41,487 nucleotides of DNA from Verrucomicrobiaceae bacterium. Lineage in GTDB: Bacteria > Verrucomicrobiota > Verrucomicrobiia > Verrucomicrobiales > Verrucomicrobiaceae. Positions 10,163 to 18,114 of the stretch are shown here, in pieces (the stretch's first letter is position 1; every line of letters starts with the position of its first letter). The position numbers were made by a program, and so were the translations under genes. The stretch spans positions 1 through 41,487 of the forward strand of contig JAEUHK010000104.1 in NCBI GenBank assembly GCA_016795465.1, in the 5' to 3' direction. The notes beneath the pieces were generated by a model. It had not been told where the DNA came from. It saw only the letters and a list, made by a program, of their open reading frames with translations, and made no database searches.

Positions 10163-10935
10163 GCCAGACCTCCGAGCCGCTGCTGCGCATCGAATCGCTC
10201 CACAAGCGCTTCGATGAGAATGTCGTGCTCGCCGGTGCATCGCTCGAAGTGCCTCGTGGCAGCCTCGTGACCGTGCTGGGCCGCAGCGGCACGGGCAAAT
10301 CAGTGCTGCTGAAATGCCTCGCGGGCATCGTCACACCTGATGCGGGCCTCATGCGCTTCGATGGCAAGGCCCTCGATGCCTCGACGCGTGCCGACTTCCG
10401 CCGCCGGTGCAGCTTTCTGTTTCAAAACAACGCGCTGTTCGACTCGCTCACCGCTTTGGAAAACGTCGGCCTGCCGCTGGAGCAAACCACCAGCCTCCCG
10501 GATGCGGAGATCCGCCAGCGCAGTCTCGAGGCTTTGAGGCAGCTCGAACTCGATGAGCATGCGCAGCGCTATCCCTCGCAGCTTTCGGGCGGCATGCAGA
10601 AGCGTCTCGCCCTCGCCCGCGCCATCGTCACAAAGCCGGAGCTCGTGCTTTTTGATGAACCCACAGCCGGATTGGACCCGCTGCGTCGAAACGCGGTCTT
10701 CACGATGATTTTGAAGTATCAGCGGCAGTTTCGATTCACCGCGGTCGTGGTGACGCATGACCTCGACGAGGCGCTCATCGCGAGTGATCGCGTGGCATTG
10801 CTCGATGGCGGCCAGATGCGTTTCGAAGGACCGCCCGCTGACTTCACGACCTCCGCCGATCCCGTCGTCACCGCTTTCCGCGACAGCGCGAAGGCGCTGC
10901 GAGAGAGCGTGGCGGAGCTGCGAGTCTTAGCGTAA
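10159..10935 (+). CDS. MlaF-family ABC transporter ATP-binding protein
   Basis: Cytoplasmic ATPase partner of the permease just upstream. Walker A is GRSGTGKS (41-48), the signature is LSGGM (142-146), and Walker B is LVLFDEPTAGLDP with D166/E167; an H-loop VVVTHD follows. The LSGGMQKR signature and FDEPTAGLDP are characteristic of MlaF/Ttg2A proteins rather than generic importers. At 258 aa it is complete. Substrate is inferred from the family (phospholipid or other lipid). The expected third gene, an MCE-domain substrate-binding protein, is absent here: the next gene is on the opposite strand. Confidence 0.92.
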   Translation: MSQTSEPLLRIESLHKRFDENVVLAGASLEVPRGSLVTVLGRSGTGKSVLLKCLAGIVTPDAGLMRFDGKALDASTRADFRRRCSFLFQNNALFDSLTALENVGLPLEQTTSLPDAEIRQRSLEALRQLELDEHAQRYPSQLSGGMQKRLALARAIVTKPELVLFDEPTAGLDPLRRNAVFTMILKYQRQFRFTAVVVTHDLDEALIASDRVALLDGGQMRFEGPPADFTTSADPVVTAFRDSAKALRESVAELRVLA

Positions 10936-10973
10936 ACAAAAAAGAGCGGACAGGCGTTACGCCATGTCCGCTC
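10934..10973 (-). terminator. Terminator for the ThuA gene, between convergent genes
   Basis: A stem GAGCGGACA/TGTCCGCTC (10944-10952 with 10965-10973) extends through GGCG/CGCC with one bulged A around loop TTA. On the minus strand it is followed by a T-rich tract (complement of 10934-10943), so it best terminates the minus-strand ThuA gene. The plus-strand side has no T tract. It partly overlaps the mlaF stop codon. Confidence 0.8.
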
Positions 10974-10993
10974 CAAAGTGCTGGTAAAGTGCT

Positions 10994-11941
10994 TTACGGA
11001 ATGTTGCCGTTGTTGGCGTTACCTTCGACGAGGCGCAGCGCCCACTTGATGCCGCCGAGGATCATCTCCTGATAGGTGTGGGCGATCTCCGGGCTGTTTT
11101 TGCGATCCTTCGAGCCTTCACGCCAGGTGGGATCCCACACATCTTCACGATGACCGAGGGAGTTGTAATACACACGGCCCTTGCCGAACTCCTTGCACCA
11201 CGAGATGGGGTAGTAGCCGGGTGTGCCATCATTCGGATGCGCGTTGAGACCGAGCAGGCCGTGAACGGTGGCCTTGTCGAAGGACTTGATGATGTAGATC
11301 TCGTCAAAAACCTTCCAGCCGGAGGGCACGGGCTTCGCGGCCGGATGCAGCGGCGAGTGAACCACGGGCTGCACTTCGACCTGCGCTTTGTGCGTCTGGA
11401 ACTCGCCACCGAGCATGTCCACGTAACCGCGGAAGGGATGGTAGGTGTCCGAGCCGGAGTGCATGGCGATGAAGGCCTTGCCGCCTTTGATCAGCTCCAC
11501 AAAGCCATCGCGGTCCGGGAAGAGCAGATCGCCGGTCGTGTTGGCGAAGACGAAGCCGTCGTAGTTTTTGATCTTATCAATGGCCATCTTGTCGGCCATG
11601 TAGGCTTTGATCTTCTCATTCCAGGCCGCGTTGGCGGTGTTGAAGTCCGCGAGCGCCTTGCTGAAGGCCTCTTGCTTGGCTTTGAACTGCTCATCGGTTT
11701 CCTTCGGGCCTTTCACCGGCGGCTTGCCGGGGTTCTTGGGCTGGCCTTCCGGCTGATGGACGTAGTCCACGGTGAAGGCACCGGACTTCTGGCCGAGCTC
11801 GGCGAGGACTTTTTCGGCCGTCTCGATGGACGAATGGCGGAAACCGGTGGTGACAGTGACGACGAGCAGCTTCTTCGGTTCCGCAAACGCGGTGGGGAGA
11901 GAAGCAGCCGCGGCGAGGAGGAGCGTGAGGCGTGCGATCAT
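10994..11941 (-). CDS. Secreted ThuA-domain protein
   Basis: A ThuA-like (trehalose-utilisation / class I glutamine-amidotransferase-like fold) protein, 315 aa. The N-terminus MIARLTLLLAAAASLPTAFAEP is a clear Sec signal peptide, so I start at 11941 and not at the in-frame ATG 14 codons upstream. Family segments: VVTVTTGFRHSSIE, GKAFIAMHSGSDTYHPFRGYVD, GGEFQTHKAQ and KGRVYYNSLGHRED. A lysine/proline-rich insertion (about 65-125, PEGQPKNPGKPP) separates the first two. Proteins of this type in this phylum occur near sugar-oxidising dehydrogenases; the reaction is not established. It lies 49 bp downstream of the P-loop ATPase gene on the same strand and may be co-transcribed with it. Confidence 0.88.
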   Translation of the reverse strand: MIARLTLLLAAAASLPTAFAEPKKLLVVTVTTGFRHSSIETAEKVLAELGQKSGAFTVDYVHQPEGQPKNPGKPPVKGPKETDEQFKAKQEAFSKALADFNTANAAWNEKIKAYMADKMAIDKIKNYDGFVFANTTGDLLFPDRDGFVELIKGGKAFIAMHSGSDTYHPFRGYVDMLGGEFQTHKAQVEVQPVVHSPLHPAAKPVPSGWKVFDEIYIIKSFDKATVHGLLGLNAHPNDGTPGYYPISWCKEFGKGRVYYNSLGHREDVWDPTWREGSKDRKNSPEIAHTYQEMILGGIKWALRLVEGNANNGNIP

Positions 11942-11990
11942 GGGTGGAAAGGTCAAACGTGGCGCTTTCCCATGCTTTTGCATGCGGCTT

Positions 11991-14243
11991 TTACGAGGCC
12001 CGCGTCACGCGTTTCCAGAAGAAGTCGAGTTCGCGTGCCAGCACGCTCATCACCTGGGCTGGTGTGGCCTGCAGGACGCCGCTTTCGGATTCCTTGATGA
12101 TGCGCTGCATGGCATAGAGCGATGCCACGCTGGTCGGATCGAGGTGAATGGCATCGAGCATCGGCTCCACGATGGCCGGGAAGGCATCACTCATGCGGAG
12201 GATGGACCAGCTCTGCTGTTCGCGATCCGTTTTGAAAACCACCAGCTTCACCTTCGGCGGCGCATCGCCGAGCGCCTGCGCGGCAGCGCTGGTCTCGGCG
12301 GCCTTGCCCGCGGCAAAGGTCGCCAGCGTGCGCCAGTAGGCCGCGTCGGCGAAGCTGGCCATGCCGAAGAGGATTTCGAGACCTTGCAGCGACCACAGCA
12401 TCACCTGGCGGCCGGTCATGCCGGGCAGCTCATGCTCGCTGAGGCGCACGAGCGGAAAACGACGGCCCGCGAGGCGGATGAGCTCACCGACCTTCGCATG
12501 ATCGAGCGGCAGCGATTCGGCCTCGGCGGACATTTGCAGGCGCAGCGCCTCGTAGCGGCCCAGAAGGACATCACGCTCGGCTTCAGGTGCAGGCGGTGCC
12601 GTCGGAAGAGGTGGTGGCGTGGATGGCAGCGGCGGCGGCACCGAGGATGCAGGCGGCGGAGCCACCACCGGCTGCGGCACATGCGGCGGCGGCGGTGAAG
12701 TCGAGGGCGTGGCAGGCTGGCGGAGCTTGCCGAGCATCTCGCGCAGCTTTTCAAAGGCACCCGTGGCTTGTGCCGACATTTCCGGTGTCGGCAGCGCAGG
12801 CTCGTTTTCTTGCGGAAGAGCCGCCACGGGCTCGGCGAGCCCTTCCGCGATGGTGCGTGCATGCTCGACCGTGCCCGAATCAAAAATCTGCGCCGGATCA
12901 GCCGGAAGCTCCGGCATGGGCGCAGACTCGCTGATGGCTGGAATGACCGAGGGAACCGCATCAACGGCTGCGAAGCTCGTCTCCACGTTTTCATTTTCCT
13001 CCACCAAACCACCGCCAAAGGCCTCCGCGGGCGATGGCGGCGTGTTGAGGAAGACCTCCCACTGCCGGGCGAGGTGCCGCAGGAAGCCGCGTGCCGATAC
13101 CGAGCCGAGCGGACGGCCGAGGAAGTAGCGCTTCACATCGACAAAGGACTCAAACTCATGCCGCTGCTCCGGCGTGACATCCGCGATGTCCAGCCGCATG
13201 CGCAGCAAATCGGCCGCATCGACTTCCGTGAGGCCGCGGAGAAGCAGTTGCGAGCTCGTGAGGCGGTCCTCCATCGCACTGGGCAGATGATGGCCAAACG
13301 TCGCCTGCCACACATCTTGATTGAGGCTCATCACAACGTGCACGCCATCCATCTCCGCCATGTCGAGCAGCAACGCGGCGATCTTCAAACCGGCATCGGG
13401 ATTGCGGTAGTAGGCGTCGAGATGGTCCACCATCACCACCACCGGCCGCCAAAGGCCCAGCACACGCAAAAACGTCACCGCGCCATCCTGGTCCTCATCG
13501 GCCGCGAGTGCCATCAGGGGCACGCTGGAGGCCGCGCTGCCCTCCTGCGCATGATGCAGCATCGCATTCATCCACATCTCGATCACCGCTGGCGTGGCAG
13601 CGACCTTTTGCGCCGCTTGATGGGTCAAAGGCTTCGTGAGGGCCGAGCCATGCCGCCGCAGCCACTCGCCGATCAATCTTGCCGAGCCGGCGGGATCGAA
13701 AATCTCGACCGGATTGCCGCCGAGCACGCGTTGCGCTTGATCGGGGTTCGCACAGGGGAGCTGGCCGCTGCCGATCAATTGGCGCACGAGGTTTGCACAA
13801 ACTCCGGCGCAGGCTTCACGAAGCCGCGTCCAGCCTGGACGGCCTGTTTCCGCTCTCGCCATGGATTCGATGCCGCGTTTGGCCACGGACACGACGCTGA
13901 TCGCGTCCTCCATGCGAAACGCGAGCGGCACCAAAACGATCTGACCGCCCGCCGCCGAGGCCAAGCGGCCCAGCAAATGCGTTTTGCCATAGCCCGCACG
14001 CGGCGCGGTGAGCAGCAGCAGCGGCTGACCGCCATTCGAACCGCCGAGACGCTCATCAATCGAGGTCGTGAGCTGCCGCAGCACATCCACATTCATGCCC
14101 GGCACGGAGCGTGTCTCCTCCACGGCATACGGCCCGGGGCACACATCCTCCGCGAAGGGATTCGGCAGCGACGAAGCCGCCGCCGGAGGCAGGCCCTCGG
14201 CTTCCGCTGGCAATGGTGAAAATGGCGATTCGGAGGCTTCCAC
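11991..14243 (-). CDS. Large P-loop ATPase with proline-rich linker, function unknown
   Basis: A 750-aa cytoplasmic protein I cannot assign to a named family. Residues 70-350 form an AAA/STAND-like NTPase: Walker A APRAGYGKT (80-88, K87), Walker B VVVMVDHLDA (D273), and a sensor-like VVMSLNQD (N308). Residues about 380-510 are acidic and low in complexity. A Pro-rich linker (about 520-575, PPPLPSTPPPLP) leads to a helical C-terminal domain of about 170 residues with no motif I recognise. The architecture (switch-like ATPase, flexible linker, effector-like domain) recalls signalling or conflict NTPases but this is only resemblance. The first ATG is used; no signal peptide is present. Confidence 0.8.
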   Translation of the reverse strand: MEASESPFSPLPAEAEGLPPAAASSLPNPFAEDVCPGPYAVEETRSVPGMNVDVLRQLTTSIDERLGGSNGGQPLLLLTAPRAGYGKTHLLGRLASAAGGQIVLVPLAFRMEDAISVVSVAKRGIESMARAETGRPGWTRLREACAGVCANLVRQLIGSGQLPCANPDQAQRVLGGNPVEIFDPAGSARLIGEWLRRHGSALTKPLTHQAAQKVAATPAVIEMWMNAMLHHAQEGSAASSVPLMALAADEDQDGAVTFLRVLGLWRPVVVMVDHLDAYYRNPDAGLKIAALLLDMAEMDGVHVVMSLNQDVWQATFGHHLPSAMEDRLTSSQLLLRGLTEVDAADLLRMRLDIADVTPEQRHEFESFVDVKRYFLGRPLGSVSARGFLRHLARQWEVFLNTPPSPAEAFGGGLVEENENVETSFAAVDAVPSVIPAISESAPMPELPADPAQIFDSGTVEHARTIAEGLAEPVAALPQENEPALPTPEMSAQATGAFEKLREMLGKLRQPATPSTSPPPPHVPQPVVAPPPASSVPPPLPSTPPPLPTAPPAPEAERDVLLGRYEALRLQMSAEAESLPLDHAKVGELIRLAGRRFPLVRLSEHELPGMTGRQVMLWSLQGLEILFGMASFADAAYWRTLATFAAGKAAETSAAAQALGDAPPKVKLVVFKTDREQQSWSILRMSDAFPAIVEPMLDAIHLDPTSVASLYAMQRIIKESESGVLQATPAQVMSVLARELDFFWKRVTRAS

Positions 14244-14367
14244 GAAAGTGCGGCATTTATGGACGCGGTGAAGTCACACGAAAGTAAGTTTTTGGTATCC
14301 ACTGAATTCTCTCGAATGAGAAAAACCTGCCTGAAAGCCTTCGCCGGCGTGGGCCGTAGTTTTTCCA

Positions 14368-15729
14368 ATGCTCACCCTCTCCGGCAAGTCTCACGGCAAA
14401 TTCTGCGATGGCGTCTCGCGTCGCGATTTCCTGCGCATCGGCGGTCTCGCCATGGGCGGGCTGTCCTTGCCGGAGTTGCTCAAAGCGGAAGCGGAGGCCA
14501 AAGCGGGCCGCAGCTTTAAATCAGTGATCATGATCTACCTCTGCGGAGCCCCGCCGCATCAGGACATGTATGATTTGAAGATGGATGCGCCGTTGGAAAT
14601 CCGCGGACCCTACAAACCGATCAAGACCGCCGTCCCCGGCATCCACATTTCCGAGCACGCGCCGCGTCTCGCGAAGATCATGGACAAGCTGGTGCCCATC
14701 CGAAGCCTGTATGGCAGCCCGAACGGCGCCCACGACAGCTTCATCTGCTACACCGGCCGTCCGCCGCCCCCGAATGGTGGCAATGCGCCCACCGGTCGCC
14801 TTTCCGATCCGCCTTCCTTCGGCTCCGTCATCTCGAAGCTGCAAGGTCAGGCTGACCCTGCGATCCCGAGCTTTGTCGGTCTCGCCCCAAAGGCAGGCCA
14901 TCCACCTTACGGTTCGCCGGGACATCCCGGCTACTGTGGCAACACGCACTCCGCTTTTCGCCCGAACGGAGCTGGTGTGGAAGACCTCCAGCTCAATGGC
15001 ATCACACTCGACCGCCTCGAAGACCGCCGCTCGCTGCTTGATGGCTTCGACAACTTCCGCCGCGAGATCGACGCCAGCGGTCTCGTGAGCAGCATGGATG
15101 CCTTCAATCAGCAGGCGTTGAACGTGCTGACCTCCAGCAAGCTGCTCACCGCCCTCGATTTGAGCAAGGAGACCGTCAAAACCCGCGAACGCTACGGCAA
15201 GGGCGATCCGAAAAACTACGGCGACGGCGCTCCGCTGAACCTCGAGCACTTCCTGCTTGCCCGACGCCTCGTCGAGGCCGGTGCCCGCGTCGTCACGCTG
15301 AACTTCGGCCGCTGGGACTTCCACGATAACAACTACCCGCAGCTCCTCCGCCATCTGCCGCTCTTCGATCAAGGCATGAGCGCCCTCGTTGAAGATCTGC
15401 ACGAGCGTGGACTCGACAAAGACGTGGCCGTCGTGGCTTGGGGTGAGTTTGGACGCACGCCCATCGTGAACAAAGACGGTGGCCGCGATCACTGGCCGCG
15501 TGTCGGTGGAGCCTTGCTCGCCGGTGGTGGCCTCAAAACCGGCCAGGTCATCGGTGCCACCGACAAACTCGGCGGCGAGCCCACCGACCGCCCCGTGCAC
15601 TTCGGCGAGGTCTTTGCCACGCTCTACCGCCACATGGGCATCGACACCGTCAAGACCACGCTCAACGACCTCACCGGCCGCCCGCAATACGTCGTCGATG
15701 GCTGGCAGCCGATGCCAGAGCTCGTTTGA
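14368..15729 (+). CDS. DUF1501 protein with Tat signal
   Basis: Exported protein of the DUF1501 family (alkaline-phosphatase/sulfatase-like fold), 453 aa, which is the usual length. The N-terminus carries a twin-arginine motif SRRDFLRIGG (17-26) followed by a hydrophobic stretch, so it is probably exported folded. Segments typical of the family: VIMIYLCGAPPHQDMYDLK, GSVISKLQG, GWDFHDNN-like GRWDFHDNNYPQ, and VVAWGEFGRTPIVNKDGGRDHWP, which carries the putative metal site. DUF1501 genes usually sit beside a DUF1549/DUF1553 cytochrome gene; none is adjacent here. The enzymatic activity is not established. It ends one base before a convergent small membrane-protein gene. Confidence 0.93.
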   Translation: MLTLSGKSHGKFCDGVSRRDFLRIGGLAMGGLSLPELLKAEAEAKAGRSFKSVIMIYLCGAPPHQDMYDLKMDAPLEIRGPYKPIKTAVPGIHISEHAPRLAKIMDKLVPIRSLYGSPNGAHDSFICYTGRPPPPNGGNAPTGRLSDPPSFGSVISKLQGQADPAIPSFVGLAPKAGHPPYGSPGHPGYCGNTHSAFRPNGAGVEDLQLNGITLDRLEDRRSLLDGFDNFRREIDASGLVSSMDAFNQQALNVLTSSKLLTALDLSKETVKTRERYGKGDPKNYGDGAPLNLEHFLLARRLVEAGARVVTLNFGRWDFHDNNYPQLLRHLPLFDQGMSALVEDLHERGLDKDVAVVAWGEFGRTPIVNKDGGRDHWPRVGGALLAGGGLKTGQVIGATDKLGGEPTDRPVHFGEVFATLYRHMGIDTVKTTLNDLTGRPQYVVDGWQPMPELV

Positions 15730-15930
15730 TCACGTTTTGCGTCGCTTCTTTCGATTCGCGAACCACCTCGCGATGAGAAAGCCCTTCAAAATCAGCGCCA
15801 CCATGCCGAGCACGACAAAGATGCCGATCAGGCGCTTCGTCTCCTCCTCGGCGGCGAGGCCCGGATTGAGCGGCGCAGCCGCCTCGGCGAGCAAAAACAT
15901 CATGCTGGTGAGTTGCGTGGCGAACATCAC
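15730..15930 (-). CDS. Small single-pass membrane protein
   Basis: A 66-residue frame whose stop codon abuts the stop of the DUF1501 gene with no spacer. It has a hydrophobic N-terminus (MMFATQLTSMMFLLAEAAA), which could be a signal peptide or a first membrane segment, then an acidic stretch EEETK, a strong membrane helix (LIGIFVVLGMVALILKGFLI) and a positively charged tail (ANRKKRRKT). That charge pattern predicts an in/out topology with a cytoplasmic C-terminus. No known family is recognised. The membrane profile and lack of any competing gene support it as real; the start could also be an internal Met. Confidence 0.6.
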   Translation of the reverse strand: MMFATQLTSMMFLLAEAAAPLNPGLAAEEETKRLIGIFVVLGMVALILKGFLIARWFANRKKRRKT

Positions 15931-16120
15931 CCCAATACTCGCCTGACCCGCCCCCCCTTGTCACCTGCCTTTTCCTCTCGGCTTTTGTGCCCGAGGCGTT
16001 CTGCTCCAGCCCTAGGCCGAAAACCGGCGAAAAGCTCAAACCAAACAGCCTCATCCATCGCTCCGTCAAACTTCGATACTCGGATCAAGTTTGTCACTCT
16101 CCTGAACGTTCTCACCGCCC

Positions 16121-17098
16121 ATGAAGCCACTCACCCTGCTCACGCTCGCTCTTTTCACCAGCCTCGCCATGGCCCAACAACCCGACGCGGGCAAAGCAGC
16201 AAAGAAGGGCAGGGGAAAAGCCAAGACCTCCTCCGCGGAACTGGCGAAGCGGATGACGACGTGGTTTACGGAGTTCGATCACACGCCGGACATTGTTTAC
16301 AAGACCGTGGGCGATCAAAAGCTGCAGCTCGACTTGCTCACGCCGAAGGGACTCAAAAGCGAGGCCGCGCCGCTGCTGGTTTATATCCACGGCGGCGGCT
16401 GGGGCGGCGGGGATCGCTACCGTTGCTCGCGACCTGACGTCAGCGGCGTTTTCAAGCGCTGCGCGGCGGCGGGCATCCTCTGCGCGACCATCGAGTATCG
16501 GCTGAACTCGCCCAAGGCCACTGCCTTTGACAGCGCCACGGATTGCAAAGACGCGCTGCGCTTCCTCGTGAAAAACGCGAAGCAGCATCGCATCGATCCC
16601 GAGCGCATCGGCACCATCGGCGGCTCCGCAGGCGGGCATCTCTCGCTCGTCACCGCGCTCGGTGATCCGAAGGACTTCCCCGGCGATCCTGCGCTCGCGG
16701 GCTTTGATCCGAAGTCGCTGCGGTGCGAGATCGCGCACTATCCCGCCACGGACTTCACCGACGTGAAGCTTGCCGAGCGCTTCGTCGGCTCGAATCGCGC
16801 TGTGCTCATGTTTGGCGGCCCTGCCGATCAAAAGGCCGATGTCATCCGCCTGCTCAGCCCCGTTCAGCTCATCAAAAAGGACTCCACACCGGTGCTCTGC
16901 TTCCACGGCGACAAAGATACCGTCCTCTCCGTCGAAAACGCCCGCCGTCTCTTCGCCAAAGGCAAGGAAGTCGGTGCTGACATCCAATACATCGAGGTCA
17001 AGGACGGCAACCACGGCTTCAGCAGCAATGGCACGCCGACCATCGACGAGATCGTCGCCAAAGCGTCGGACTTCGTGATCGAAAAGCTCACCAAGTAA
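16121..17098 (+). CDS. Secreted alpha/beta hydrolase (esterase/lipase-like)
   Basis: A 325-aa exported hydrolase of the BD-FAE/carboxylesterase type. Signal peptide MKPLTLLTLALFTSLAMAQ is followed by a Lys-rich linker. The oxyanion-hole motif is H90-GGGW; the nucleophile elbow is GGSAGG with S169; D266 (HGDKDTV) and H298 (DGNHGF) complete the likely catalytic triad. Substrate is unknown; acyl or feruloyl esters on polysaccharides are plausible for this family. The next gene, 31 bp downstream, encodes a shorter paralogue, so the two probably form an operon. Confidence 0.92.
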   Translation: MKPLTLLTLALFTSLAMAQQPDAGKAAKKGRGKAKTSSAELAKRMTTWFTEFDHTPDIVYKTVGDQKLQLDLLTPKGLKSEAAPLLVYIHGGGWGGGDRYRCSRPDVSGVFKRCAAAGILCATIEYRLNSPKATAFDSATDCKDALRFLVKNAKQHRIDPERIGTIGGSAGGHLSLVTALGDPKDFPGDPALAGFDPKSLRCEIAHYPATDFTDVKLAERFVGSNRAVLMFGGPADQKADVIRLLSPVQLIKKDSTPVLCFHGDKDTVLSVENARRLFAKGKEVGADIQYIEVKDGNHGFSSNGTPTIDEIVAKASDFVIEKLTK

Positions 17099-17129
17099 GC
17101 CGTCCGCATCTCACCCACATCGCATCGCC

Positions 17130-18008
17130 ATGATCCGCTCCGCCCTCTTCCTCGCCTTCCTCACACTCAGCACCGCTGCCTTCGCACAAAAAGTGTCAGC
17201 GCCCGCCGAGCCACCTGCGACGCTGAAGGCCGAGTTTGACCTCGTGTATGGCAAAACGCCCGAGCAGGAGCTAAAGCTCGATGTTTACCGCCCCAAGAAT
17301 GAAACCGTGCTCCCCGCCTGCGTGCTCGTGCATGGCGGCGGATGGATCGGCGGCGACAAAGAACGCTTCCGCGCCCTCGGCTTCGCGCTCGCGGAGAAGG
17401 GCTACGTCGTCGCGAACGTCGAATACCGGCTCGCGGGTGCTGCGAAGTATCCGGCGGCCGTGCAGGATTGCAGCCTCGCCGTGCGCTGGGTGCGAGCGAA
17501 CGCGAAACGCTTCGCTCTCGATCCACAACGCATCGGCGCCTGGGGCGGCAGCGCAGGCGGGCATCTCGTCGGCCTGCTCGCCGCCGCGCCCGAGCATTTC
17601 CTCACGCCTGAATTGAAGGATGTTTCCGCCGCTGTGCAGGCCACCTGCATCATGGCCGGCCCCACCGACCTCACGAACGCCACCTTCGTCGAATCGCTCC
17701 GCCGCGCGAAGGAGAAGAGCAACAGCTACACCTGGTTCGGCAAGCTCTACGACGATGCGCCCGACCTCTACCGCGACGCCTCGCCCCTCACCCACTTCAC
17801 CAAGACCACCAGCCCCATCCTCTTTCTCACCGGCGATCTCGACAACCCCGACCGCGACAAGGCAGGCATCGAAAAGCTCCATTCCCTCGGCGTGCCCACG
17901 AAACAAACCATCCTCAAAGACGCCAAACACGGCTGCTGGATGCAAAAGCCGTGGTTCGAGCAATGCGTGGCCGCGGTGGATGCCTGGTTCAAAGGGCATC
18001 TGAAGTGA
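17130..18008 (+). CDS. Secreted alpha/beta hydrolase, paralogue of the preceding gene
   Basis: A 292-aa hydrolase with signal peptide MIRSALFLAFLTLSTAAFAQ. It has the same landmarks as its upstream neighbour: HGGGWIGGDK oxyanion hole, WGGSAGG elbow with S141, an Asp in FLTGDLDNPD and a His in KDAKHGCW. It lacks the Lys-rich linker of the first copy. A tandem arrangement with 31 bp between the genes suggests duplication with divergence in substrate range. In this copy the acidic residue lies in GDLDN rather than GDKDT, within normal variation for the fold. Confidence 0.92.
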   Translation: MIRSALFLAFLTLSTAAFAQKVSAPAEPPATLKAEFDLVYGKTPEQELKLDVYRPKNETVLPACVLVHGGGWIGGDKERFRALGFALAEKGYVVANVEYRLAGAAKYPAAVQDCSLAVRWVRANAKRFALDPQRIGAWGGSAGGHLVGLLAAAPEHFLTPELKDVSAAVQATCIMAGPTDLTNATFVESLRRAKEKSNSYTWFGKLYDDAPDLYRDASPLTHFTKTTSPILFLTGDLDNPDRDKAGIEKLHSLGVPTKQTILKDAKHGCWMQKPWFEQCVAAVDAWFKGHLK

Positions 18009-18114
18009 TGTTGTCATCCGATCGAGTGCTTCAATCGATGCGAAACACGAACGACGGTGAGCTTTTCAGTCCGTTCCCTGAAGCAACTCAATCAAGACCG
18101 GCGTTGATGATGGC

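Noticed and set aside
12768..14219. Long plus-strand frame opposite the P-loop ATPase gene
   Set aside because: His/Arg-rich low-complexity translation typical of an antisense shadow; the minus-strand frame has clear Walker motifs.
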